Source: UBA6244 sp041582875 | Lineage (GTDB): Bacteria > Bacteroidota > Bacteroidia > Bacteroidales > F082 | Assembly: GCA_041582875.1 (NCBI GenBank) | Contig: JBFHGX010000015.1 | Span: forward strand, 1-45,831 | Length of the DNA stretch: 45,831 nucleotides | Direction: 5' to 3' | Program-made: the position numbers and the translations under genes | Shown here: positions 34,503 through 42,315 of the stretch, in pieces | Numbering within the stretch: position 1 is the stretch's first letter | How the letters are laid out: every line of letters starts with the position of its first letter | The notes under the pieces: model-generated | What the model was told of the DNA's origin: nothing | Databases searched by the model: none | What the model saw: only the letters and a program-made list of their open reading frames with translations

Positions 34503-36062
34503 TTATAATGGAATATTTGAGTGTTTCTTTGGAGGGTTAACATCCTTTTTAGATGCAAGGGTTCCCAAAGCTCTGATGATTCTGAAGCGGGTGTTGCGAG
34601 GTTCAATAACATCGTCAATGTATCCATAAGCAGCAGCTTCATATGGATTGGCAAATTTGTTGCGGTATTCCTCTTCCTTCATGGCCACATACTTCGCCTT
34701 TTCTTCCTCGGTTTCCAATTTTGCAATATAGCTACCTTCGAGTACTTCGATGGCACCTTTTGGACCCATCACGGCAATTTCAGCTGATGGCCAGGCGTAG
34801 TTCATATCGCCGCGCAATTGTTTTGACCCCATTACGTCATGTGCTCCACCGTAGGATTTTCTTAAGGTGATGGTCACTTTTGGAACTGTAGCTTCTCCGT
34901 ATGCGAAAAGCAATTTAGCTCCGTGAATGATGATGCCGCCATATTCTTGTGCACTACCTGGTAAAAAGCCTGGTACGTCAACCAAGGTTACAATAGGAAT
35001 GTTAAAGGCATCGCAAAAGCGCACAAAACGAGCTGCTTTGCGGGAGGCATTAATATCGAGTACGCCAGCTAAAAAATTTGGTTGGTTGGCCACAATCCCA
35101 ACAGGACTTCCATTGAATTTGGCAAAACCGGTAATGATATTTTGTGCGTAGTTGCGCTGAACTTCCATAAATTCCCCATAATCCACGACTGAGTAAATGA
35201 CATCTTTTACATCGTAAGGTTTGTTGGGGTTGTTGGGAATGATTTCATTAAGTAGGTCTTCTTTGCGGTCGATTGGATCGGTACATTCTGTGGCAATAGG
35301 ATCTTCCAGATTATTTTGAGGGAGGTAGGTCAACAGTTTGCGAATCAGCAACAATCCTTCTTCCTCATTGTCAGCAATAAAGTGTGCTACTCCTGATTTC
35401 TTACCATGCACATCGGGGCCACCCAAGTCTTCGGTTGTAATATCTTCACCGGTAACGGTTTTAGCTACTTTTGGACCGGTTACAAACATGTAAGCATTTT
35501 CTTTGCTCATCATAATGAAATCGGTAAGTGCGGGGGAATAAACCGCTCCACCGGCGCAAGGACCAAATACGGCTGAAATTTGTGGGATAACACCAGAAGC
35601 CAGGATATTGCGCTGGAAAATTTCGGCATAACCGGCCAAACTTCTTACACCTTCCTGAATACGTGCACCACCACTATCGTTGATGCCTATTAAAGGAGCA
35701 CCCACTTTAAGTGCCTGATCCATTATCTTACAGATTTTTTTGGCGTAGGTTTCCGACAGTGATCCTCCAAAAATGGTAAAATCCTGTGAAAAAACATATA
35801 CGACTCTGCCATCGATGGTACCATGTCCGGTAACGACTCCGTCCGTTAGAAAAACTTGCTTATCGAGTCCCATTTCCGTAGAGTGATGGGTTACAAACAT
35901 GTCGTATTCTTCGAAACTACCTTCGTCGAGGAGTAAGTCGATGCGCTCACGAGCTGTTAGCTTTCCTTTTTTGTGTTGTGATTCAATACGTTTCAGACCG
36001 CCACCTAATTTGGCTTCTTCACGCTTGCTCAACAAATGTTGAATATTCTCTTCAATTGTCAT
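34503..36062 (-). CDS. mmdA: Methylmalonyl-CoA decarboxylase alpha subunit (carboxyltransferase)
   Basis: 519 residues; two crotonase-like halves of the acyl-CoA carboxyltransferase family. N-terminal oxyanion and CoA motifs GGARIQEGV (131-139) and GPCAGGAVYSPAL (167-179). The C-terminal half has VDVPGFLPGSAQEYGGIIIHGAKLL and WPSAEIAVMGPKGA. It transfers CO2 from (S)-methylmalonyl-CoA to biotin, giving propionyl-CoA. It is homologous to propionyl-CoA carboxylase beta, but the following membrane and carrier subunits identify the sodium-pump form. 68 bases after the epimerase gene. Confidence 0.93.
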   Translation of the reverse strand: MTIEENIQHLLSKREEAKLGGGLKRIESQHKKGKLTARERIDLLLDEGSFEEYDMFVTHHSTEMGLDKQVFLTDGVVTGHGTIDGRVVYVFSQDFTIFGGSLSETYAKKICKIMDQALKVGAPLIGINDSGGARIQEGVRSLAGYAEIFQRNILASGVIPQISAVFGPCAGGAVYSPALTDFIMMSKENAYMFVTGPKVAKTVTGEDITTEDLGGPDVHGKKSGVAHFIADNEEEGLLLIRKLLTYLPQNNLEDPIATECTDPIDRKEDLLNEIIPNNPNKPYDVKDVIYSVVDYGEFMEVQRNYAQNIITGFAKFNGSPVGIVANQPNFLAGVLDINASRKAARFVRFCDAFNIPIVTLVDVPGFLPGSAQEYGGIIIHGAKLLFAYGEATVPKVTITLRKSYGGAHDVMGSKQLRGDMNYAWPSAEIAVMGPKGAIEVLEGSYIAKLETEEEKAKYVAMKEEEYRNKFANPYEAAAYGYIDDVIEPRNTRFRIIRALGTLASKKDVNPPKKHSNIPL

Positions 36063-36130
36063 TGTACTTTTTGTTGGAGTATGGTGGATATTCCTGCAAT
36101 TAGCAGATATGGATTTTTATGTAAATAGCT

Positions 36131-36541
36131 TTACTTGTTTTTGTCTTCGCACAATTCGGTAAGCACGCCAAAGGTTGATTTGGGATGAAGAAAGGCAATG
36201 TCTAATCCTTCAGCTCCTTTTCGGGGGGCTTTGTCAATCAATTGTACTCCTTTTTCGGCCATTTCGTTGAGCGAATCTTCCAGACCTTCAACTGCAAAAG
36301 CCATGTGATGGATTCCCTGACCACGTTTTGCAATGTATTTTCCGATGGGTCCTTCAGGGTCGGTACTCTCTAATAATTCAATCTTTGTTTCACCAATTTT
36401 GAAAAATGCAGTTTTTACTTTTTGATCTGCTACTTCTTCTACAGCGTAACACTTCAATCCTAACATGTTTTCGTAGTATGGTATGGCTTCCTCCAGGCTA
36501 TTGACTGCAATGCCAAGATGTTCAATATGAGATAGTTTCAT
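36131..36541 (-). CDS. mce: Methylmalonyl-CoA epimerase
   Basis: Interconverts (R)- and (S)-methylmalonyl-CoA, linking the B12-dependent mutase to the decarboxylase; 136 residues, glyoxalase/VOC fold. Likely metal ligands are His8 (IEHLGIAV), His79 (GIHHMAF) and Glu129 (LTELCE). First gene of the operon, with a well-formed promoter upstream at 36570-36598. The mutase itself is not in this window. Confidence 0.93.
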   Translation of the reverse strand: MKLSHIEHLGIAVNSLEEAIPYYENMLGLKCYAVEEVADQKVKTAFFKIGETKIELLESTDPEGPIGKYIAKRGQGIHHMAFAVEGLEDSLNEMAEKGVQLIDKAPRKGAEGLDIAFLHPKSTFGVLTELCEDKNK

Positions 36542-36569
36542 AAAATATTAATGGTTGTGAAATTTTTCA

Positions 36570-36598
36570 CAAAAGTAGATAAAGTATTTGGGTTACAA
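36570..36598 (-). promoter_or_regulatory. Promoter of the mce-mmdADCB operon
   Basis: -7 box TACTTTTG at 36570-36577 and -33 TTG at 36596-36598 with 18 bases between. The ATG follows 28 bases after the -7 box. Confidence 0.65.
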
Positions 36599-36702
36599 TT
36601 ACATCACTCCCTACTTTTTTTGAAATTAAGAATGATACCAAATAATCTACTTTGCTTTTTGATATCAGCTACAAAATCGATAATATTGTAAAAAATTTTA
36701 TC

Positions 36703-38214
36703 ATGCCGAAGTATTTCCTTTTTGTTGCTTTTTTTATCCTTTCCATGGCCATTTCAGCGCAAACCTTTACCGACATTCAGGCCGGACTTACTGGGGTAAG
36801 CGAAAGTGCTAACAGTTGGGTCGATTACAATGAGGATGGTGTACCCGACATATTTGTAACCGGAGATTTTTATTCAGGGAAAACACATGGCGTTCAGTCT
36901 AAACTTTACAAAAACCTGCGAAATGGTCGCTTTGCTCAGGTTTCGACTTCCATCATCAATGTTTTTCGTGGCGATATGGACTGGGCCGACTATGATCTGG
37001 ATGGCATTGAAGATCTGTTTATCATAGGCGAAACTTCAACCGGAGCTAAAATTGCCCGCTTATATAAAGGTAACCGAACAACCAATTTTCAACACATTGC
37101 TTTGAAAATCCCTGGAGTTCGTGATGGCTCGGTGGAATGGGGCGATTACGATGGCGATGGCGATCAGGATTTGTTGATATCCGGAGATACTGATCAGGGG
37201 GCTATTACCAAAATCTACCGCAACGACCGCAATAACCGTTTTACTGAAATCTCAACGGGTTTTCCACAAGTAGCCTTTAGCGTAGCACGTTTTGCCGACT
37301 TCAATCAGGATGGTAAGCTGGATGTGTTGGTGAGCGGAAACGAAAAAAGCGGATTGGTAGTCACCGAATTGTTCCGTTACAACGACGGCAACTTTATTCG
37401 TATGGATTTGGGCCTGATAGGATTAAAGCTCAACGACGCTGCCTGGGGTGATTACGACAATGATGGCGATTTGGATTTGGTGATCAACGGTGAAACCCAA
37501 CAAGGCAAAGTGGAAACCCAATTATACAAAAACCAGAACAACCAATTCTTTATGCCAGCTTTCCCCGGTTTTATGAATGTGCGTTCCGGTTCCGTTGACT
37601 GGGGAGACATGGACCACGATGGCGACTTGGACTTGCTTCTCACCGGTGAATCGGCCTTGGGCCCTGTGTCCAAAGTATACCGCAACGACAGAAACGAGCA
37701 ATTTACTGACCTAAATGCCGACATCATTGGCTTGTACATGAGTGATGGCCATTGGGGTGATTACGACAACGATGGCGATTTGGATGTGTTAGTTTCGGGC
37801 ATGTCGAAAAACTTTGCGTTTATCAGTCGTGTTTATCGAAACGATCCCGTTAAAACGGATACCATCCGCAATATGGATGATGAAGACATCTGGAATACCA
37901 CTGTAATAAATGATGAAAGGCCTGTTAAAGTTTATTTTTATGTATTTGCCTCCTGTTGGTGCGATTTGGATGGCGACGGAATTAATGAATACAATGTGTT
38001 TTTTAGTCCCATCAAACGACAAAAGGTACAATACGAGTTACAAACCCATTTTAACGGAGTTATTGTCGATAAATATCCCATGTGGTACGATTTCGATCAG
38101 GGAAAAATGATCACCAACGGTTTTGAGCTCGAGCAAAAAGCCATCGAATCCAAAGCCATCGCTATTAAGGAATACCAATCAAAAGGATTTATTGTGCACG
38201 ATTTGATTTGGTAG
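36703..38214 (+). CDS. Secreted FG-GAP/VCBS beta-propeller protein without T9SS tail
   Basis: 503 residues from ATG 36703, which starts a clean signal peptide (MPKYFLFVAFFILSMAISAQ); the upstream ATG at 36652 adds 17 residues that spoil it. Seven repeats each carry a calcium-loop-like motif of the form DYDxDGDxDxLxxGE, a count fitting a seven-bladed propeller (integrin alpha-like). The last about 100 residues do not match the repeats and include ASCWCDLDGDGINEYNVFF, one more D-x-D-x-D-G loop. No YPNP-type sorting domain is seen, so it may be periplasmic or released. Function unknown. Convergent with the broken gene downstream. Confidence 0.75.
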   Translation: MPKYFLFVAFFILSMAISAQTFTDIQAGLTGVSESANSWVDYNEDGVPDIFVTGDFYSGKTHGVQSKLYKNLRNGRFAQVSTSIINVFRGDMDWADYDLDGIEDLFIIGETSTGAKIARLYKGNRTTNFQHIALKIPGVRDGSVEWGDYDGDGDQDLLISGDTDQGAITKIYRNDRNNRFTEISTGFPQVAFSVARFADFNQDGKLDVLVSGNEKSGLVVTELFRYNDGNFIRMDLGLIGLKLNDAAWGDYDNDGDLDLVINGETQQGKVETQLYKNQNNQFFMPAFPGFMNVRSGSVDWGDMDHDGDLDLLLTGESALGPVSKVYRNDRNEQFTDLNADIIGLYMSDGHWGDYDNDGDLDVLVSGMSKNFAFISRVYRNDPVKTDTIRNMDDEDIWNTTVINDERPVKVYFYVFASCWCDLDGDGINEYNVFFSPIKRQKVQYELQTHFNGVIVDKYPMWYDFDQGKMITNGFELEQKAIESKAIAIKEYQSKGFIVHDLIW

Positions 38215-38251
38215 GCCAGTCATGACCTCCGTCTTGATCAAAATTTAAATT

Positions 38252-38880
38252 TTATTGAGTATTGTTATACTGTTCTAAATACTGATAAACGAGTTGGTCT
38301 TGTTTGGTTTTTGACCAGGTTGAAAATTTGGATGTTTTTATTTGGTCAACTAATTCATTATTGTCGTCCACTAATCGCAATAAAAGTTTTTTGACACTTC
38401 GCAATCCAAGCTTTGATAATTCTCCATCTTTGATAAAGAAATCATGGGGAACAATACTCCCATCATAAAGGTTGGTACTGTAAGACCGATACCAATTTAT
38501 TCTTCCTTTCATCATTTCTTCCATCAATGTACATTCCTCAAGTTCAGGTTTTGAACCAACTTTTACCTGACCAAATACAATTCTTGAATTGACAAAACAC
38601 CTTGTTAACGAGTCAAAATCGATAAGTTCCAAATACGCTATCTTTCTGGCAGGAATCCCTTTCTTATTATTATTCTCATCGAAATAGATTACTCCATCAG
38701 TAAATGATCGAGGGTCAAGCATGTTAGAATGAAAAAGAACGCTCTTGCAAAAGCATTTACCTCAATGGTATCTGATTGACCACCCAATACCACTTTTGTT
38801 ACAATATGATTTCTGTCCTGACTTAATGCGGAAAAGCTTAGTGTAATTGAAAGCAGCATGACAATAAAGCGAAATTTCAT
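38252..38880 (-). pseudogene. Secreted hypothetical protein split by a frameshift
   Basis: Two overlapping frames on the minus strand look like one gene. The first (38880 to 38689) starts with a signal peptide (MKFRFIVMLLSITLSFSALSQ) and reads sensibly to IEVNAFARAFF, then becomes arbitrary. The second (38722 to 38252) reads LDPRSFTDGVIYFDENNNKKG ... QYLEQYNNTQ and can be followed back in its frame only to HSNM. Adding one T to, or removing two from, the T5 tract at 38732-38736 joins them as ...NAFARAFFHSNMLDPRSF. It could be a true inactivated gene, a sequencing error in a homopolymer, or less likely programmed slippage. I do not recognise the family; the intact product would be a secreted protein of about 210 residues. 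Confidence 0.65.
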
Positions 38881-38962
38881 TTTAGTTGTCTTAAGTTTAT
38901 TATTCCTCGTTGTTGTTGAAAACTATGGTTATTCAATGAAATTATTTTTCAAACATTTTTTC

Positions 38963-40510
38963 TCATACCTCTCTTTGTTCCACCCAATCCCCTTCTTTCT
39001 TGATTAAATCAATCAATGCATCCACAGCTTCTGCTTCAGGGATGTTTTTGGCGATCAGTTTATGTTGTTTGTACAGGTTTACTTTTCCGCTTCCGGCACC
39101 TACATATCCGTAATCGGCATCAGCCATTTCGCCGGGACCATTCACAGCACATCCCATCACCGCTATTTTTAATCCGGCCAAATGATTTGTTTTTTCCCGC
39201 ACAAGCGCCAATTGTTCCATTAAATTAAACCGGGTGCGTCCGCAAGAAGGACAGGCAATATATTCTGTTTTCGAATACCTCAGCCCCAATCCTTGTAGTA
39301 TGTTCAACGAAAGCAGGGTCAGTTCTGTGTCGCTGTGATGTCGGTTATTTTGTATCCAAATTCCGTCTCTTTTCTTGGCCAACATCAATCGGGAAACATC
39401 CGTAGAAGCACGCAGCACCAATGTTTCCATTTCGGATTCATCGTAATTTAAATGGTATGCTGTGAGGGCGTTTTTGGTTTTTGCCAGATTCGTCAAAAAA
39501 GTGTCCTCAGGTATGACCACATCGCTTGAGGGGGTAGCTGTAGAAGAAAGTACGAGCGGATGTTTTCGTTTTTCTTGAGTGGTATTTTCAAAAGGATAAA
39601 TGTGATGCACAGCAGGTTGGCTTTGCGCCGATTTTTTTCCGTAGAGGTAAACCAGTTTTTTTGCCACCGGAACCTCCGCAACAGGGTCTTCAGTAAGCGA
39701 AACCCTGATGGTATCGCCAATGCCATCGGCAAGTATATTTCCGATGCCCGCGGCCGATTTGATACGACCGTCTTCGCCATCCCCTGCTTCGGTAACTCCC
39801 AGATGGACGGGATAATAGTATCCTTGTTCCAGCATTTTTTCAACCAACAGTCGGTTGGTTTCAATCATGGAGGGCACATGGCTCGATTTCATGCTGAGCA
39901 CCAGTTGATGAAAGTCGGCTTCGCGGCAAATTTCGATAAATTCCATGGCTGAAGCTACCATTCCCCTGGGTGTATTTCCGTAACGGGCCAATATCCTGTC
40001 AGACAGCGATCCATGGTTGGTGCCAATGCGGATGGCTGTGTGGTGTTTTTTGCAAATCTCCAGCAAGGGCAACAGGTTTTCGGCAATTTGAAGCTTGGCT
40101 TCGTCGTATTCTTTTTCGCTGTATTGGTAATTGATGCGTTTTTTATCGGTGTAGTTTCCGGGATTGATGCGGACTTTTTCTATAATGGTGGCGGCCACTT
40201 CGGCAGCCTTGGGATTATAATGTACATCGGCGATGAGCGGAATATGACAGCCTTGTTGCGCCAATAAATGCTTTATGTTGTAGAGGTTTTCGGCCTCGCG
40301 CACTCCCTGTGTGGTAAGCCGCACATAATCGCATCCGGCTTTGGCCAGTTCCAGTATTTGTTTTACGGAAGCTTCCGTGTCAAGCGTATTGGTATTGGTC
40401 ATGGATTGGATGCGTACCGGATTCATCCCTCCCAGGGGAATGGTTCCAATGAATACTTCTTCTGATCTTATGATGTTTTGGCTTGAGGTTATTGAGTTTA
40501 GTGCGCCCAT
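38963..40510 (-). CDS. ispG: 4-hydroxy-3-methylbut-2-enyl-diphosphate synthase (IspG/GcpE)
   Basis: Penultimate enzyme of the MEP isoprenoid pathway, reducing MEcPP to HMBPP with a [4Fe-4S] cluster; 515 residues. N-terminal TIM barrel (RIQSMTNTNTLDTEASVKQI, LIADVHYNPKAA, RIGTNHGSL). C-terminal cluster domain with C420-x2-C423, C454 and Glu461 (ACPSCGRTRF, VMGCAVNGPGE). Between them is an insert of about 140 residues relative to the 372-residue E. coli enzyme. This is the three-domain form of Bacteroidota and plants, but shorter than the roughly 600 residues I expect for the phylum. Exact -7 box at 40544-40551. Confidence 0.93.
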   Translation of the reverse strand: MGALNSITSSQNIIRSEEVFIGTIPLGGMNPVRIQSMTNTNTLDTEASVKQILELAKAGCDYVRLTTQGVREAENLYNIKHLLAQQGCHIPLIADVHYNPKAAEVAATIIEKVRINPGNYTDKKRINYQYSEKEYDEAKLQIAENLLPLLEICKKHHTAIRIGTNHGSLSDRILARYGNTPRGMVASAMEFIEICREADFHQLVLSMKSSHVPSMIETNRLLVEKMLEQGYYYPVHLGVTEAGDGEDGRIKSAAGIGNILADGIGDTIRVSLTEDPVAEVPVAKKLVYLYGKKSAQSQPAVHHIYPFENTTQEKRKHPLVLSSTATPSSDVVIPEDTFLTNLAKTKNALTAYHLNYDESEMETLVLRASTDVSRLMLAKKRDGIWIQNNRHHSDTELTLLSLNILQGLGLRYSKTEYIACPSCGRTRFNLMEQLALVREKTNHLAGLKIAVMGCAVNGPGEMADADYGYVGAGSGKVNLYKQHKLIAKNIPEAEAVDALIDLIKKEGDWVEQREV

Positions 40511-40543
40511 TTTTAGGAAAATTTACCTTTTTGATGATGACCA

Positions 40544-40551
40544 CAAAGGTA
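40544..40551 (-). promoter_or_regulatory. Bacteroidota -7 box of ispG
   Basis: Minus-strand TACCTTTG, 33 bases before the ATG at 40510; no -33 box recognised. Confidence 0.55.
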
Positions 40552-40686
40552 GCCAACTTTTCGTTTGTGTTATTTCGAGATAATAGGCATCCATGTTTGG
40601 AAGAGGGCATTATTTTACTTTTTTTTCTTGGATATAGGTAGAATTTTAATGGATAAATTATTGCGTTAACTCTAAAAGAGGAATTT

Positions 40687-40782
40687 TTGCCACTAAATCT
40701 CAAAGACACAAAGAATGTACATAGGTAATATCATATAAATGTGCTATTTGTGAACCTTAGTTCCTTGGTGGCTTCGTGGCAA
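40687..40782. repeat. Imperfect intergenic inverted repeat, REP-like
   Basis: The ends are TTGCCAC (40687-40693) and its complement GTGGCAA (40776-40782). The inner flanks are partly complementary: ctcaaagacacaaag on one side, and ttgtgaaccttagttccttgg on the other. Such 'CACTAAG/CACAAAG' palindromes are frequent between genes in Bacteroidota (recollection, not searched). No reading frame. Confidence 0.55.
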
Positions 40783-40950
40783 TAGTTGTTTGTATCACTA
40801 TTTGGAGTGGTCTCAATTATGCTCTCTGCAAAAAATAATCTGTTAGCCTGTAGGGATTTAAGTCAATAACTTTATTGTTAAATACATTTTAATTAATTAG
40901 AAGTTGTTCTAAAAACACGATTCTATTTAAAAGAATTCTAAATAATTGCT

Positions 40951-40958
40951 TAAGTTTG
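40951..40958 (+). promoter_or_regulatory. Bacteroidota -7 box of the DUF302 gene
   Basis: TAAGTTTG, with TTTA at 40926-40929 as a weak -33 box 21 bases upstream. It predicts an unusually long leader of about 85 bases before the ATG at 41050. Confidence 0.5.
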
Positions 40959-41049
40959 CAGTATGTTCGTGTTGAACTAATTAAACCAAATGAATAACCC
41001 CGGGCATGCCTGATCAAATAGTAAGGACTGCTCTTAAAGATGTATTGTT

Positions 41050-41535
41050 ATGACAAAGAAATTATTTTTATTGATGACCTCAATGATTTTCGCATTGGTG
41101 TTGATGAGTGGATCAGCACAAGCACAAAAACTTTCAAAAGAAAGTAAAAACACCTACTACTTTTTCAAAATTGTGAATACTGATTTCGATGCGACCATTG
41201 TACGGGTAAAAGAGACCTTGAAAGAGCAAGGTTTTGGCGTGGTTTCTGAAATCAATATGCAACAAAAAATTACCAAAGCCACAGGAAAAGAAATGGATGC
41301 CTATGTTATTTTGGGTGCGTGTAATCCACAGGGAGCTTACGAAGCACTGCAATTGGATGCCCATATCGGACTTTTGTTGCCTTGCAATATTATTGTACGC
41401 GATTTGGGAAATGGACGAGTGGAAGTGGCAGCCATCAATCCGGAAAAAACCATGGAGAATGTGAAAAAATCGGAAATGAAAAAATTGGCCAAGGAGATAG
41501 CTGCCAAACTGCAGTTGGCCATTGCCAATGTTTAG
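41050..41535 (+). CDS. Secreted DUF302 domain protein
   Basis: 161 residues. Signal peptide 1-26 (MTKKLFLLMTSMIFALVLMSGSAQA). Residues about 38-160 form a DUF302 domain: FDATIVRVKETLKEQGFGVVSE, a DAYVILGACNP segment containing one Cys, and GLLLPCNIIVRD with the second Cys followed by DLGNGRVEVAAINP. The fold is a small alpha/beta dimer of unknown biochemical role, often found next to redox or heme genes. The stop codon overlaps that of the convergent outer-membrane protein gene. Confidence 0.85.
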   Translation: MTKKLFLLMTSMIFALVLMSGSAQAQKLSKESKNTYYFFKIVNTDFDATIVRVKETLKEQGFGVVSEINMQQKITKATGKEMDAYVILGACNPQGAYEALQLDAHIGLLLPCNIIVRDLGNGRVEVAAINPEKTMENVKKSEMKKLAKEIAAKLQLAIANV

Positions 41536-42140
41536 TATAATTGAGCAGAAACCCCCAGGTTGATAATGCCTTTGTAGCCAAAGCCAAACTCCATAAATCC
41601 GGCAATATTTTTACCAACTCTGATTCCCATGACATTGGCTTGCCAGGCGATACGGTTGATATTTCCTGATCCGTCGGGCAGGCCACTGTCGGCTGGGGCA
41701 GTTAAAGTTTCGCTACCGAACTGATAACCCACATCGGCACCTGAATATATTTGCAGAATTCCCCGGTTGACGTAGCGGTAGGCAAAATCAACTACCACGG
41801 TATAAAATTGTCGATTGAGTTCACCAACCTCCTGTCCAAGATAGAAAACCGATGCTTTGCTTTGATTGTATCCCAACGAAATCCCCCAAAGATATTTTTC
41901 GCTTCCGGTGATTTTTCGGTACGAAAAGGCAAAAGTTCCACTTCCGGAATAATGATCGCGTACATATCTTTTGTCAGGATACAGGTCGGTAAGCATGGTG
42001 GATTCTACCGATAAAAACTGATCAAAAGGAAAAGCACCGTAGCTTATCATTACATCATGATGTTGGTAGTTTTGTTCAACGCTTTGGGCTGATAAACCTA
42101 CCGACATCCAAACAAAGGTCAGTAATAGTAATTTTTTCAT
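41532..42140 (-). CDS. Small outer-membrane-like beta protein
   Basis: 202 residues from ATG 42140, which opens a good signal peptide (MKKLLLLTFVWMSVGLSAQ). A longer frame to 42254 would start above the -7 box at 42182-42189 and is rejected. The mature part alternates hydrophobic and polar residues with many Gly and Tyr (SGTFAFSYRKI, YLWGISLGYNQSK, FMEFGFGYKGIINLGVSAQLY), as in an 8-strand or similar barrel. The terminal residues LY fit an outer-membrane C-terminal strand. No family recognised. Confidence 0.65.
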   Translation of the reverse strand: MKKLLLLTFVWMSVGLSAQSVEQNYQHHDVMISYGAFPFDQFLSVESTMLTDLYPDKRYVRDHYSGSGTFAFSYRKITGSEKYLWGISLGYNQSKASVFYLGQEVGELNRQFYTVVVDFAYRYVNRGILQIYSGADVGYQFGSETLTAPADSGLPDGSGNINRIAWQANVMGIRVGKNIAGFMEFGFGYKGIINLGVSAQLY

Positions 42141-42158
42141 GGATCTTAATTGTGAGAC

Positions 42159-42180
42159 ACGAAATAAAATAAAATTTCGT
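42159..42180. repeat. 7-base-pair inverted repeat at a transcription start
   Basis: ACGAAAT (42159-42165) and ATTTCGT (42174-42180) flank an 8-base A/T spacer directly downstream of the minus-strand -7 box. It could be an operator or a short 5' stem-loop for the outer-membrane protein gene. Confidence 0.35.
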
Positions 42181-42181
42181 T

Positions 42182-42189
42182 CAAAAGTA
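42182..42189 (-). promoter_or_regulatory. Bacteroidota -7 box of the small outer-membrane protein
   Basis: Minus-strand TACTTTTG, 41 bases before ATG 42140. Back to back with the corA box. Confidence 0.5.
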
Positions 42190-42238
42190 ATGCAAATATG
42201 CTGGATATAGCACCCCATCAACCATCCAATAAATTCCG

Positions 42239-42246
42239 TACCTTTG
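42239..42246 (+). promoter_or_regulatory. Bacteroidota -7 box of corA
   Basis: TACCTTTG, followed by GCAAC. Predicted start about 42253, leaving a leader of about 60 bases before the ATG at 42316. Confidence 0.6.
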
Positions 42247-42300
42247 CAACGCAAAAAATGACAGCTATGGGATAAATAACCAGTTTGGTTAAATATAAAG

Positions 42301-42307
42301 AAAGGAG
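42301..42307 (+). promoter_or_regulatory. Canonical Shine-Dalgarno of corA
   Basis: AAAGGAG eight bases before the ATG at 42316. Such a full match to the anti-Shine-Dalgarno is uncommon among the other genes here. Confidence 0.6.
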
Positions 42308-42315
42308 AAACACCT

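Larger units (their letters stand above)
40511..41049. other. 539-base spacer between ispG and the DUF302 gene
   Basis: It holds, in order, the ispG -7 box, an AT-rich stretch, an imperfect inverted repeat (40687-40782), another AT-rich stretch with an ATTAATTA-like run, the -7 box of the DUF302 gene at 40951-40958, and a leader of about 85 bases. No convincing protein or tRNA gene is seen. Confidence 0.6.

Noticed and set aside
40990..41013. Seven-codon leader frame (MNNPGHA) before the DUF302 gene
   Set aside because: Too short to support, no repeated codon type suggesting attenuation, no ribosome site.
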